Below, in pieces: positions 13,087-24,932 of a stretch of DNA of 64,000 nucleotides. A program made the position numbers and the translations under genes. The stretch is from Trichosphaerium sp. ATCC 40318 (lineage: Eukaryota; Discosea; Flabellinia; Trichosidae), in NCBI GenBank assembly GCA_038496445.1, contig JALMLS010000093.1, forward strand, positions 1 to 64,000, written 5' to 3'. A model generated the notes under the pieces. The model made no database searches and was not told the origin of the DNA. It saw nothing but the letters and a program-made list of their open reading frames with translations. Numbering within the stretch: position 1 is the first letter of the stretch; every line of letters starts with the position of its first letter.

Positions 13087-13133
13087 GGCCCCTGCGCAAG
13101 GATGACACGCAATAACGAGAAGCTAATCATTTT
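13027..13133 (+). ncRNA. U6: U6 spliceosomal snRNA
   Basis: The sequence carries the nearly invariant U6 core: AAAATTGGAACGATACAGAG, then AAGATTAGCATGG and CCCCTGCGCAAGGATGAC. This includes the ACAGAG box that pairs with the 5' splice site and the AGC triad of the catalytic core. The 5' stem-loop (GCC...TTCG...GGC) is present in short form, and a T run at 13130-13136 gives a pol III terminator. The 5' end is set by that stem and could be off by several bases. The 3' part after GACACGC differs from metazoan U6. It confirms a normal major spliceosome, in line with the GT-AG introns of neighbouring genes. Confidence 0.95.
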
Positions 13134-13136
13134 TTT
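13130..13136 (+). terminator. Pol III T-run terminator of U6
   Basis: Seven T residues follow directly after the U6 3' region, as expected for RNA polymerase III release and for the oligo-U tail of U6. Confidence 0.8.
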
Positions 13137-13335
13137 GCACAATAAATATCCACAGCTTTTTATCCAGTTTGCATGTTTAAACGGTTGTTGGTGTACCACG
13201 AGTTTACTGATAATCTCAATGTATGTAACAACACTTAGTTACAAGTAAGGTTCAATTTATTGGGATGAACGTCTTTTTTGGCAAAGTTGTGGGCTAGACT
13301 TGTGTACAAATCAAAACATTCTTTATTTTCTTATC

Positions 13336-16300
13336 TTAACAAACATCGCAAGAACATGTGTTTCCATGTGCTGTACAACCAATATGTCTAACAGAAACTA
13401 ATTCATCACGGCATCCATTATCAAAACATGTTGCGCCCAAAATTGATAGTTGACCCTCACAAAGTCCTCTGTATTCTCTGTTGGAACAAGAGCAATCAAC
13501 TATTCTTTCGCCTAGATGAAAATTCAACTACTACACAATGCAAATTAGAACATACCAGAAAGCGGATCTTCATGCTCGAATCTCAAGCACTCAAGAGGCA
13601 ATCCTGATAGGTCACCTACTCTACTACAACTGTTGTCTACACAACTGTCGGTTTCAGGTTCGTAGTAGCAACATCCACGTGGCTTAAAAACAGAGTCAGA
13701 CAAAGGGTCAACTAACAAGCATTGGACTTACTGCTGTTGGAGCAACTGTAGGTTCTGGGGTTGGTGGTTTTGTTGGTGACAATGTTGGTGGCAGTGTTGG
13801 TGGCAGTGTTGGTGCTGGTGTAGGCTGTACAGTTGGCGGTATAGTTGTTGGAGGTGGCGTTGGTGGCACAGTTGGAGCCTCGGTGGTTGGAGGAGGCGCT
13901 AACTGGTATCAGAATGCTACAATTTGTAAAAAAAAAGAATACACGTACTACAATCACAGCAACAGCTGCACTTGACAGTTATTTCTGCAACCTCATTATT
14001 AGGGCAGCATTCTAGATTCAAAGAAAAGGTATCCACAATTGCGCATTGGCCAAGTGATGATACCGCAAAGCCTTGATCAGTACAAGTACTATAACACAGT
14101 TAGTATTTTGTACCCTTTGAGGAACAACTTACTTGTTGCAGTTTTGTCGTGCTATTTCTGTGGCAGACACTGTAGCATCTCGCGTTGTGCATTCGGCTGC
14201 AGTTCCAGTTCCAACTGCTGGAGTGAAGCAAGGAGGTTCTGTTGGAGTTGTAGGTTCTACAGGAGCCAGTGTAGGTGGTATTGGAACACATGAACAATTG
14301 GACCATACAATCCATAGACCGTGGATTCCGTTGACATTGTACATTAAAACACGTAATTCGTTCTGACCAACAACTAGTCCGTTTGCGGTATTGAGCTCGA
14401 ATTCAGGAATATCTGTATAATTTCTTTCGGCGAATGGTACGCAGGTCATGTCAAATGCGTCTCCGTTAATTCTCCCGCCAGTGAACGTATCATCTCTCCA
14501 GCAGCGTCCTCTTAGCACTGGATTTACGCAATCTGAAAGACCAATAAGGTGGACAAAACAAAAACAAAAAAAAGGCACGTGCCTTCAGGAACATTGAACT
14601 CTGTTGCGAATTCAATTGACCTTGCCTGTGGTTCTCCATGTGATCTGATCCAGTAACCCTGTTGAAAGAAGAGTATTAATAACAAGACACAAACATGAAT
14701 TAGGTGTACTGGTGGAGGTGTTTGAAACAATGTGTTTGGAAAAGCCCAATTTGGAGCACCTCCAGCGGTGAAGGCTCTACAACATGGGCTTGGTGAAGTA
14801 ACCACAGGATCATTCCAGCAATCGGAATAGTTGGTATCATTACTTCCACAAACTTGCCAGTGTGGATCCACTGATGTTGGAGGGAATGGAAACGAAGGAA
14901 CAAATGTTGGAGGAATGTTATCATAGTTGGCATCAACACCTACAAATACAGTAAGAACATCGCTAGTACATTTAAAACACTTTCATACCTGTTGGGAACA
15001 AATTGAACGCTTCTAGGCATTGCTGTATTGGGTCATATGAAGGCGTTGGAGGTAGAGTTGTAGGAGGGGCAGTAGGTGCTGGTGTGGTAGGTACAAAACT
15101 TCCAAAGAGCTGTCCACATGTTTGCGCATTACTAAATCTCCAACCAAGAGCTTGAAAGCGGTTATTTGAAAGTAGCTAGCAGAATGATGTGTACTGTATA
15201 GAATTGAAACTTCTTCTACAGTCCAGGATCTCCTTGTTTGTGTAGCTGAAATAAATGGTCTCATTACAGCATCTGTGTGGATGACTTGGTCTAGATGACC
15301 CATGCTTGAGCCAGGTAGGTACCCAGACGGCGTGTAAAGTACTGGTAGAGTCTCTCCGATTCCTGGACAATCAGTTGTATCAACGGAGTCAAATAAAAGT
15401 TGACCAAGGCCACCTCTATTGGGAAGGTTAAGAATGGTTGGGTTGTTTGGTACAAAAGTAACTTACGTTGGTGCACCTTGAGCCACAGCGTAAGCGCCTG
15501 TTGCATCAAGCACTGAAGCACCGGATGAAGCAACTGTGATGTGCCTATCGAAGAGGGTACGACAGTTCTAGTGTGATGATAAGAACTAGGAACGATTGCT
15601 AGGTTAAACTAGCGTACCGTCAATGACGTTCTACTGCTTCCGTCTGCTGCGATGGTACTCAAAAAACCCATACCGTGAGTCATTTCATGCAGTATCACAG
15701 AATAGAAATCTGTTTGTCCTGCTCCTGGAGTACCAGTTCCGTAATAATAGTCTACACACACGTGTTAGCAAGGTATTACTATTTTTTTGGTGACGTACTA
15801 GCTCCAAAGTTTACTTGAAGGTTGATATGTGGGTTTGTTCCGAAGGTGGGATCAACACCAGTTGTAAAAACAGTCACAGGGAAAGGCGTTTGGTATCCAG
15901 TCACAAGATTGAAAAACGCTCCTGCACTTGCCAGCATCCCTCCACCATTGTTGAGTGAAGGCCGGACGTTAATGTAGATATCAGCTGTAAACGAGGGTAA
16001 GAAAAATTTGGTAAAGAATGTTTAAAAAAGTTTACCTGAAGATACTCCGCTGGGCAATGCTAGTGCGCTGCCAATGTCAATTAGTACAGTTTCAAGAAAA
16101 GATCTTCTTGTAGCGCCGTCAATAGGGTCGTTGAATCCTGTACCAATGTCTTGGTAGTCAACGAGCCAGGTAACGCTAGATGTCAATACCTGACGAAGAA
16201 TAGTTAGAGATAGTCCTAAGGTTCATCTTGAGTTCTATGGACGTACTGTTTGGATCTGTTGTATGTTTCTCTTCGTTCCTATGTTTGATACCTCAAAACA

Positions 16301-16461
16301 ATCTAATCTAGTACACTCTACAATGCGAGGTCTTGTCTAAATACAAGTCAGAGATGAGGTTACAGCGAAGTAGGAAAAAGTACTGGGTCTCTTTCTATCG
16401 GTCCTGCAAATACAGACAAAATACAAAGTACAACGACTACAAATACTCCAGTTGTTGCCAT
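13336..16461 (-). CDS. Secreted zinc metalloprotease with Pro/Thr linkers and Cys-rich modules
   Basis: The start at 16461 gives a signal peptide (MATTGVFVVVVLCILSVFA). The catalytic site HEMTHGMGF (HExxHxxGF, bases 15663-15689) identifies a zincin. Upstream are WLVDYQDIGTGFNDP and the NVRPSLNNGGG region; downstream, SSMGHLDQ and a VMRP motif. The C-terminal half has Cys-rich blocks separated by PT-type linkers such as PTLPPTLPPTLSPTKPP (13760-13880) and ends in CSCDVC. The PT linkers are likely O-glycosylated spacers of an extracellular protein. About ten introns are required; two contain CACGTG (14576, 15753). It resembles secreted bacterial or algal HExxHxxGF proteases more than leishmanolysin, but I cannot give a MEROPS family with certainty. 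The likely role is extracellular protein digestion. Confidence 0.75.
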
Positions 16462-16655
16462 TTGCTTGTTGTTTCTATCGTTTTATATCGTTTTGAATGG
16501 GTAATGAATATGTGAGTTTGTGAGAAAACTCATTTTTTTTTGCGTTCACTTTCTCTGACTTAAAGCGTTCACGTGATTTTTCGGACTCTCGGTTTTGAGC
16601 CTCAAAGTTGTTTATACCATCATATAAAGAGATTACTTTTAGTAACTGTGAGAGA

Positions 16656-17570
16656 TCAGTGAATAACCTTTCCTCTAAGATTCCCGGTCAATCTCGCTTC
16701 GAAGCATACCTTTAACAAAGTAAAACAGACGTTTTTAAGCTTCGGACATAAAAGCTCCAATATACCCAAACTTATTGTGTTCGCAAATATTTGCCAGAAC
16801 AGAACACCTTTTAAAGATTTTCTGTACATATAACAAGTAAGTAAACTAACATAAAATAACACTTGAGACCCACATCAACAACAGGTGAAGTCACTTTTAG
16901 TTCACACAACTGCAGTTTTCATCTTTCGAGGGTAAAAATAAAAGGACTATTTATGAAGATCTGTTATACCAAGCTGTTGTAGGTATAAAAAGTTACCACG
17001 TGGCATTAAACGACATACGCCAAAAAGGCTTAAAAAGAAATTAAGTGATTTTGCGTTTCATGAGGATAAGGTTCCTTTTAGGATTTGAGTTTTTTTTTCC
17101 ATTCCGAAGGAAACTCACCTGATTTTCAAAATGTTACGAACCAATGTACACTCATGGGTTTGGTATTCTGGTCTCCTTACATAGCTTACATCTTTGACTA
17201 CGTCATCAATCACCAACAAGAATGGGTATAAATATCGGGTCGGGTATTGGAGCAAACAAGTAACTAGTGCAGTCTTCAGATTTTGACGAAGCTGTGATAA
17301 GCATACAAAAGATGTGAACTGCTATCTGAATAATTTTGTTTCCAGACAACTCCTATCTTGAGTAGTGTTTCAAAATTGCAAACAATGTTTATTTATAAAG
17401 ATTTGGTTCAATTTACAATACGTCCATAGCGAGTATTGGGTCCTCCAACTCGTTGAAATCACTGTTTACAATGCTAATTCGAGGTAGTTTCAAGCTTACT
17501 GAGAACGAAAAGGTCTTTGTGAGGTGTCTGCTGTTTAGACACAAGCTTTTTTTCAATACTAACAAAGTCT
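16656..17570 (-). other. Probable exons of one or two unknown genes
   Basis: Three minus-strand open stretches look coding but do not link confidently. 17413-17568 follows an acceptor and ends in TAA (contains TFSFSVSLKLPRISIVNSDF and NELEDPILAMDVL). About 17125-17290 runs from an acceptor to a GTGAGT donor (QYPTRYLYPFLLVIDDVVKD, RRPEYQTHECTLVRN). 16656-16862 is a hydrophobic frame (KGVLFWQIFANTISLGILEL). No family is recognised. The first may be the end of one gene and the other two part of a second. Confidence 0.3.
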
Positions 17571-17783
17571 ATACATGTCACATTGTCGCTGCGTAAGCAA
17601 AACCTGTACTAAATCAAAGTTAATACAACTCAAACTACTTTAAGTGCTGCAAATTCTGCTTTAAATCACATGATATTTATGGCTACATGTAGCTTTGCGC
17701 ATTGTTTTTTTCATAATTACTAACAGACAAGGGCTTGGGTGCTTTTCAAGGAAGAGAACTTTAAAGTGCTTTTATTGTACAGT

Positions 17784-19160
17784 TTATGTAATAGCAGCAT
17801 GCCATTCTGCTTGCGCTTGTAGCATTGATTCAAATTCACTGTATTTAAATGTAAGACAGACTCGCAAACTATTTGAACAGTTAGGAATGTTGTCAACAAT
17901 AAAGTAATGACGCACAATAATTGGTGCCACTAGGTTTTAGTTTATAAAGGCTTGCATTTGACGAACTGGGTATCCAATATAACTGAAGTACAATACGAAA
18001 GTAATAAGGGATGCACATGAGCGAGCAATTGCCATTTGTCCTTTAGTATCTGGTTCTGTATATCTATTACCCACTATTGACGTAATTGTTAGTTTGATGA
18101 AAAGCAGCACGTAGATTGTTAGGAGCGTACATAGGTATCTATCTCTAAACAAGCTGATTGTTAAACTGATAAGCAATAAGAACCCAACAAGAGCGCATAT
18201 TTTGACAGCCACCATAAAGTTATATCATCACATGCAATATTACCATACCGTGTTGATAAAGGAAATTCTGGCTCATTGCCTTTAGGCTAATCAAACCATT
18301 AATATGTCTTTAATGCTTAAAGTCCATACTAAATACCCATTCAATCCATAATGCGCTCTCTTGGTAATAACACTTCAGCCAAGTTCTCTACCACAGAGCA
18401 AAGGTAGAATAGCGCCTATATAAAAAACAGTGAAAATGAGAAACTGCTTAAACAAAGAACAGGTAAGGTTATAGAATATGTACAATGAACTCTGCAGTAT
18501 TGGTCAACATGAGTTGATCAAGTTCTGCTGATGTAGTGGTTTCAAATATTGTGCTAGTGTTGATGTAAATGTGTTTTCAATGACAGCTATTAATAGCATT
18601 AAACGGTATCTGTATTGCGCAGCTATAAATGCTGGGTATGAATAAAAAACCAACCGTTAGAATACCTGTACCAATCTATAAACCAGCACCTTGTAATCAT
18701 GTACAGGAAACTGGCAAAGTAGAAGCTAGGAAACATTACTTTTATGAACACCAATTGTATCTTGACTGTATACTACTTATATAGTAACACATGCCGATGG
18801 AAATACTCCAATATTTTGCTAATAGTTACCTGTTTGATCATTAAGTATTTCAGTTTATTGGATTGAAAGATAGACTAAAACTGCTAGTAGAAATCACATG
18901 AGATATCAGTAAACAGTGAATCTACCAAAACCATCAGCTCATAGTCCCAAATCTGTTTTTTCATCATGTGAGAAAAGAAGGCAAATGTTTGGCATTCTAT
19001 GAAGTAACTCATGTAGTCCATCTGATTTGCGTGTCTGTAACAATTGCATTGACGGCTTGCGCTATAGCTGTAAACCATAAAGTGCATACAATCCGCGCCA
19101 ATGTGGCTAACATAACACAGTCAGTATTAAACTTCAAAGCCCTTACCTGCCATTAGTGTA
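17784..19160 (-). CDS. Multi-pass membrane protein, family unknown
   Basis: A chain of short minus-strand exons encodes several hydrophobic helices: CPGNVLWYYTNG, then ARIVCTLWFTAIAQAVNAIV, FPSFYFASFLYMI, YRLMLLIAVIENTFTSTLA, ALFYLCSVVENLAEVLL, VGFLLLISLTISLF, CTLLTIYVLLFIKLTIT and SCASLITFVLYF. The number of helices (about seven) and the terminal hydrophilic tail (SMLQAQAEWHAAIT, stop 17784-17786) suggest a seven-helix receptor-like or transporter-like topology. The start was not found, and exon joins between about 18240 and 18880 are uncertain. No signature motif lets me name a family. Interest lies in topology only. Confidence 0.45.
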
Positions 19161-19377
19161 ATACCACAATACATTTCCTGGACAGCTAGCGTAACTTAAG
19201 TACACAAGTGTAGTGCTTGGTAGATGGCTATGTGCATGACATCTTTTGCGTATTACATTTTCTCGACTTTTTAATTGCGCAAACAGAAAGTGTCGGTTCA
19301 TTCGCGTGCACAAGAAAAGTCATATCAAATCTCCAACCCTCCAAGTCTAAACAAGTAAAAACCCCAAATCAACAGAC

Positions 19378-20969
19378 ATGAGTGAGTCAAAGGTATCAGA
19401 ACCAGTAAAAGGGAAAGTAGCCATTATAGGCAGTGGGCTTATTGGCAGCAGTTGGGCAATCGTATGGGGGAACGCTTACACTGTATACGCTTAGAATAAG
19501 CTAGGTTTGGGCCCGTGCTGGGTACTCTGTTTGTTTGTTTGACACTTTTAAAGAAGCGCTACCAAAAGCGCTTGAAAAGATTAAGGAGAAGCTAGATACG
19601 CTATCAAAGAACTCTTTGCTTAAAGGTTGACGCGATTAAAAGGGTTTTTAGTTGTGAACTGATTTAATAACGTCTTTTCTTTTAGGTAACGCTCCTGAGG
19701 ATGTTTTGAAGCGTATAACGACATGTGAATCGATTGAAGAAGCCACAAAGAATACAATACTCGTGCAGGCAAGTAAATACGCTCAAACGCGTACAAATGA
19801 CTTACGAGTACGGTAGGAGTGTATTCCAGAGAAAATTGAGTTAAAAAAACAGTTATTCGGCCAACTTGACAAACTAGTGTCAAAAGATACTGTACGACCT
19901 TTGTTTATTACCGAGCAGCCATTTTACCTCTCTTTACTTTGAATTGACGTTTGTTGATGTTGTTCTACAGATTCTTGGCAGCTCGACGTCTGGCATCCCA
20001 GCTTCTCAATTTACAGAAGAATTGGAAGGCAGAAGTCGTTGTATTGTTGTTCACCCTGTTAACCCTCCAGAAGTCATCCCACTCGTTGGTACGTATAATA
20101 GGTATCCTATCAATGTGATTAATGGTTTAATAGAGCTTGTACCTTCTCCTTGGACTGATCCTAAGGTCTTAGAGAAAAGTAAGGCTTTGATGGAAGAAAT
20201 CGGTCAAGTCCCTGTCATTTTGAGAAAAGAAGTTAACGGATTTGTTCAGCCTAGGTACGCTTTTTTACTCCAGTTGTCGCTGCTATTATTTATTTATATT
20301 ATTGTGCGCTGTTTAACATGTATTTTAGATTACAGTACGCCATCATGGCTGAGATTTTCAGGCACGAATGATGTTTAACAAATGATTAAGGTGTCAAACT
20401 TGTCTTTTTTTTTTAACGGTTTGTTAGGCTTATTGAGGATAATGTACTTTCTCCTGAAGATATTGATAAGACTGTGATTTATGGTTTATGCCAAAGATGG
20501 TCGTTCTTGGGTGTTGTAGGAACATTGGATCTAAATGCACCAAAAGGTAAACAACTCGAATTTCTCTTACTTTTTTTTTTTTGATATTTTTTTTGATGAC
20601 GTTTTTGAAGGTGTTACTGATTATTGTGATCGCTACATGGGCAATATGTACCGTTGTGTTGATGAAATGGATAACTCGCGAAAATTTGATTCTACCACTT
20701 ACAAGAAAATGGATGAGTCTATGAGGAAGCAATGGAAAGTAGAAGACATACCAAAGGTAATAACATTAAAAAAACCTTCAACAAAAAGTTCTTTTTTTTG
20801 TTCAAGTTCTTGAACGACGTTTTTTGTGCTTCTCTTCCTCTTGTTTTTATACAATATATAGATGTGGGAATGGAGAAATAAGCGCCTTATGGCATATGCA
20901 AGACATTTGGAGGAAGATCGTAAGATTGACGAGGAGTACAAAAAGTACTTTGGAGAAGGGAAAATGTAG
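19378..20969 (+). CDS. CRYL1: Lambda-crystallin/L-gulonate 3-dehydrogenase-like 3-hydroxyacyl dehydrogenase
   Basis: The N-terminus has the Rossmann motif VAIIGSGLIGSSWA, completed across a 46-base intron to VWARAGYSVCLFD. Later blocks are ILGSSTSGIPASQF, CIVVHPVNPP, VPLV/ELVPSPWTDP and the C-terminal helix domain (GLCQRWSFLGVVGTLDLNAP, YCDRYMGNMYR). These match the CRYL1 branch of NAD-dependent 3-hydroxyacyl-CoA dehydrogenase-like enzymes, which oxidise L-gulonate in the uronate pathway. Introns include about 19456-19502, 19623-19684, 19770-19820 and several of 50-100 bases. The reading frame is clean throughout, unlike some neighbours. Stop TAG is at 20967-20969. The substrate assignment is by family only; a short-chain hydroxyacyl substrate is possible. 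Confidence 0.88.
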
Positions 20970-21247
20970 TTGTATAACCTGCACTTTTTTGCCTGTGTAG
21001 GCATCAACAATGGGCTGTGTAGTTTTAAAAGCCCAATTATCTAATCACCATATATCATCTTTATTTAAATAAAGTTATTTTTATCACGTGACGTAGGATT
21101 GGCTTTCTATTGCCATATCCAGTTCATTCTAGCTATTGTGCATGCTGAATAAGGTACTTTCATCAGTTAAGTAAAATATCGGCTGCTCTACAACTTACGT
21201 ATACGTATGTATCAGAATAAAGCACTCAAAGATGTACATGGCACTTG

Positions 21248-21655
21248 ATGGAACATTTTGAAAAGTGGCTTAACGTAGACAATACATTTAACAGACGGCA
21301 GTTCCTAACAGATGAGGAATCAAATCACATACTAATACCAACTCTTATCACATGGTTTTCAATAGTAAGCAAAGGGTTGAAACTCTGTATTTGCGGTAAT
21401 GCCAAGATGAAGGTTTGAAAACCTGGTAAATCTGTAGGAGCTTAGTTATCTATTCTCATACTAACAATAACTAAAGATTGCTTAAAACTCCTTGCCTAAA
21501 AAGGTTTTTTTTGGCAAATACAGCCTTACTGACGAGGATGTTGCTGAACATTCCACAACTCCATTTTTATTTCGTACATACTTTAGCGAGTGAAAGCGTT
21601 TACAGTGACTGTACCAGCCACTTGGTTTTTTCTTTCAACAACGGAACTCGCCTAG
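21248..21655 (+). CDS. Small hypothetical gene with frame breaks
   Basis: The first exon, ATG at 21248, reads MEHFEKWLNVDNTF and continues to a GTAAGC donor after TWFSI. After an acceptor at about 21477 the coding continues as LKTPCLK, then, one base shifted in an A/T run (about 21500), YSLTDEDVAEHSTTPFLFR. One base shifted again near 21590 it reads AFTVTVPATWFFLSTTELA before TAG. The shifts fit missing single bases. The protein would be about 100 residues; no family is recognised. It may have further upstream exons. Confidence 0.4.
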
Positions 21656-21822
21656 TACAATAAGCCAATAAAATTATTAATTAAATAACTTTTTTTATTT
21701 GTCGTTGTTGCACATTGCTCATTTTTTGCACCTAGGAGCAAAAAAAACGTTAAAACGCTTATTTAATCGCTCATCTAAATTACTAAGTGTACTAGCTGAA
21801 AAAATAATAAATCTGTTTGATA

Positions 21823-22150
21823 CACGTTTTGCGAAACAAAACGTCAGCGTAACGGTTTTCATACGTTAGATAGGTTGCACAAGGCTTTGTTGGCGTTTTT
21901 AGATGTGCATTATCCATATTTGAGTATTTTAAGTGGATATTTAAGTGAATTGTATCGACAATACAACCAGAAAACAGAAGTTATCGTTTGGTAGCATGTT
22001 TTGCGAACCAAAACATCGCCAATAAGGTTTCCATGCGTGTAAATAGCCATCACAAGCCTTTGTGAGCGTTTTGAAATGTGCATTATCCATTTTTGAAGTA
22101 TTAAAATAGAATTTTCAGTGAAGTGTATCCCACAATTTATTTCTGGACAG
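21823..22150 (+). repeat. Dispersed 328-bp repeat, copy 1
   Basis: This segment matches 59213-59540 in the same orientation with long shared strings, e.g. GTGCATTATCCATATTTGAG, CGACAATACAACCAGAAAAC and CCCACAATTTATTTCTGG. Each copy holds two internal units that both begin with a GTTTTGCGAAC..CAAAAC-type inverted motif and end in GTGCATTATCCAT..AGTGAAGTGTATC. Weaker similarity continues downstream (about 22290-22380 against 59640-59765, sharing GCTGTTACCTT and CCAGATRCAGCAC). No transposase, terminal inverted repeat or target duplication was found. Confidence 0.85.
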
Positions 22151-22685
22151 AATCTTGGTGTACAAAAGTAAAAAAAAATGTATTATCAAATGAGACGGCG
22201 AGTGGTCTCCGCCAATTACCTACTACTTATTCACACTGGGGTAGGTCGGACTTTATTCCAGAGGTCTGGGGATGACTTCCCGGACAGGCATTCATTGGGC
22301 TGTTACCTTGAGTCAGGGTATTTAATCGGTATAGTAAAATTGTAAATCCAGATGCAGCACGTTCTAGGGTAGAACTAAAACCAACGATACGTCAAAGTAA
22401 GGGCTTCCGTGACACCGAAGTAATCCGCCTTGCTTTTTTTGTGATTTTGATGTTACTGTTATGGTATTCCGTTTGTTGGATAAGTCGAGAGACTTCAGTT
22501 TTTTCAACTTGAGCTGTTTGTGCAGTTGCATAGAATTACTTTTTTTTTGTTACACTGTGTACTACTTTTTGTTCCGGAAGTCTTATCTATCACCACACTT
22601 TTATCAAAGCCGAATTGAAAAGATTCTTGCCCTACTTTCAACGACAGAGTGGCTTGCGTACTTACTCTACGCGCAATAAGAGCTC
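22151..22685. other. Diverged repeat flank and unassigned sequence
   Basis: The first part continues the dispersed repeat in diverged form up to about 22390. The remainder contains a 72-codon open frame (22461-22679) rich in Phe, Leu and Cys with no recognisable motif, probably chance. The missing 5' exons of the gene at 22686-23666 should lie here or upstream, but no F-box start is visible. Confidence 0.35.
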
Positions 22686-23666
22686 ACAGTAAGTATTGGG
22701 GTAGTTTCAGGTAAATACCATTTGGACGAACCGCTTTCTTTACCACCAAAAAAAAATGATTTTGGTACGCTAGGAGTAGGCCTAGACGATGCAAACTACT
22801 ACAAATGTAAACAAAGTACTTATATAATTTAGAAATTATCACATAGGTGGAAAAGGACAAAGTGCGAAGACCTGCGTATATTTGGCACACAGGTACATGT
22901 TACTTTTTTTTGAACCCAACCTGTTGGTTTTAACTAAGGTTTTTAAAGGCAATAGGAGCATAACGTATATAGCACAGATGCCTGCCAAGTTTGTTAATTA
23001 CCTGGTAACAAAGATGCTGTTTAAAGCATCCCACCCTGATTTTTGTTGGTTCACGTGGAACAAGTCTCCAATAATACTCCATGCCGTCCCTGTTGAACAA
23101 TTTAAACACAAGTATTGTTATTGTATGTACTCTGTCTAATATCTTGTCCAGTGACTTGCACCGTTATCTCAAAAGAGTATAAAAAAATGTATCTATCGGA
23201 ATGCTGTCTAAAGCAAGCTCGCCGGCTTGCTAAGATGCCAAACCTTGTTTATAAACAAGGTCTACTGGTAGCGAGCTTTGAAGCAATGCTACATATTGGC
23301 ACTGTGGCACTGTATAGACGAGATGTCTCAATTGAAGACCTGTATAAGAACTTGGTTAGTTTAGAAGAATTTGTAGATAGACATTCGTCTATCGACCTGT
23401 ATATTGCGCCTTTGTTCTTCAGACAAGGTGATACGTTCACTCTTGGTGCTGTGATTGACTCTTCGTTCATGCTTCAAATCTTCAGAGCGAATGCGAAGCA
23501 GGTTATACAATGGAAGAAACGAGACTCCAAGAAAGCCAACTCCAAGAAAAGCAGCTCCAATAACAAAAAGGAAAACAATAACAAGCGGTTTTTGTACTAT
23601 CAGAAAGTATTGGCCAAGATGCACTATGTTTCGGCCACATTCAGTTGTATGATACTAGGTGAATAG
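22686..23666 (+). CDS. Paralogue of the F-box-associated protein at 60-61 kb
   Basis: Exons read DDANYYKC, an exon ending LRIFGTQ, then MPAKFVNYLVTKMLF...CWFTWNKS, then a long exon with QARRLAKMPNLV, SFEAMLHIGTVALYRRDV and FTLGAVIDSSFMLQIFRAN and a Lys/Ser/Asn-rich tail. Block by block these match the minus-strand gene at 60095-61236 (QVPPKFIEYFITRLML, QARALSRAPTL, SFMLEILEADR), so the two are paralogues of one unnamed family. Here no F-box is seen, and an in-frame TAG at about 22830 must be removed by a 26-base intron or counted as damage. Introns are inferred at about 22892-22940 and 23108-23150. Function is unknown; the basic tail hints at nucleic-acid or nucleolar association. Confidence 0.5.
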
Positions 23667-24932
23667 CACTTGGATTAATAGGTACAAGCGAAATATTTGC
23701 TCATGACGAGAAAGCCTGTGTAAGTTTAGGATTTGAAATAACACTATTTTTTTTTAGTGCTAAGCCTGATTTTTAGGGGTGGTTTGTGAGCATAGGTAGC
23801 CTTGTGCAACTCTGCAAGCTATAAGATTAGTATTATCGAGTACTTCGGATGAGCATAAAGTCACGTGCGTGCTACAAATCGAGTTGTCTTTTAAAAAGTA
23901 GGCCTAGCGCTAAATACAATAGCGTTATTTCAAGTCAAATCCTTAGTATTTTGTGTCTATCGGAGTTTACAATGGCGCAAATGTACTCTCGAACGAGCAT
24001 GTTTTAAGCTACTGCTGCACGCTACAGCGTTAACATACTTCTATGTAGAGAAAACGCACGCACAGCACCATTCACTAGCTTCTTGTGACATAAGAATCCC
24101 TTTCCGTTTGTACATTGCCTTCACTGTTTTATTCCGCTGTTATTTGTAAACGTTTATTGAGGTTAGCTTCGAGCAAGCCCGCGATCCAGTAGTTTTGTAG
24201 TACATTTTATCGCGTCAACCTCTGCTAATACCTCCGCTCCTAGAGACGATGTTTTACGGACTCCTAACTATTACAACTCAGAACAAACAAAACGGCGTTC
24301 TACAAATTTTTTTGCCCATCTACTCGCCAGTGATAGGAGAAAAACGTCACTTTGAACTGTTTTAATACTAATGTGCTAGAAACGGACTATTTTCAGCAAA
24401 CTTGAACATCACTACAACTCTGAGAAACACGAAACAGATCGCGGACGCGTACATTGATTGTATTAATGTTGACGTACGTATTTACGGCATTCGCGACTGG
24501 TTTGCATAAAAACTGCAAATTCTGCAGGCGAACAGTTTTGTGCATTGAATATACTCATAATATAGCATCGCCAAGTGCCTGCATAAGCTACGATTCTATT
24601 AACGGTATGTGGTCTTTAAAAAAAGAAAAACGAGTGATAACCGTGAAGGTATTCTCACAAAGTTACAGCGGAGACAGTAAAAATCTTCGAAAACTCGTAC
24701 CAACGCCAAACGCTTTGAATTTTCTCGCGGAATTTCTATGAAATCTAATAAAAACTTTCAACCGTTTTTCTCTATTTAGTAACGTATATTGGCGCGATCG
24801 CTTTACATTACGCCGAAAGCAATACTGTTGTTCACTATTGCACCACGTGGTAAACAATTTGTTGACTCTGTAGTGACTTATAGAGAAAAAGTACACAAAG
24901 TCAAAAAAATCATTATTACAAAAACATCACCA
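23667..24932. other. Long stretch without a confident gene
   Basis: The region includes a 95-codon plus-strand frame (24454-24741) with Cys-rich residues (HKNCKFCRRTVLC) and a partly open frame from about 24780 leading into the next gene, but no family or splice chain can be supported. Either could be 5' exons of the gene starting at 24933. CACGTG occurs near 23863 and 24844. Confidence 0.35.

Noticed and set aside
21823-22150. Intact transposon
   Set aside because: No transposase frame, terminal inverted repeats or target site duplication are visible around either copy.
4142-22830. Reassigned TAG codon
   Set aside because: TAG ends ATE1, Ddi1 and the MYST gene at the expected protein end, so standard code is used.
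23249-23652. Three overlapping antisense or alternate-frame ORFs
   Set aside because: They lie inside the paralogue exon 23115-23666 whose residues match the 60-61 kb gene; shadows.
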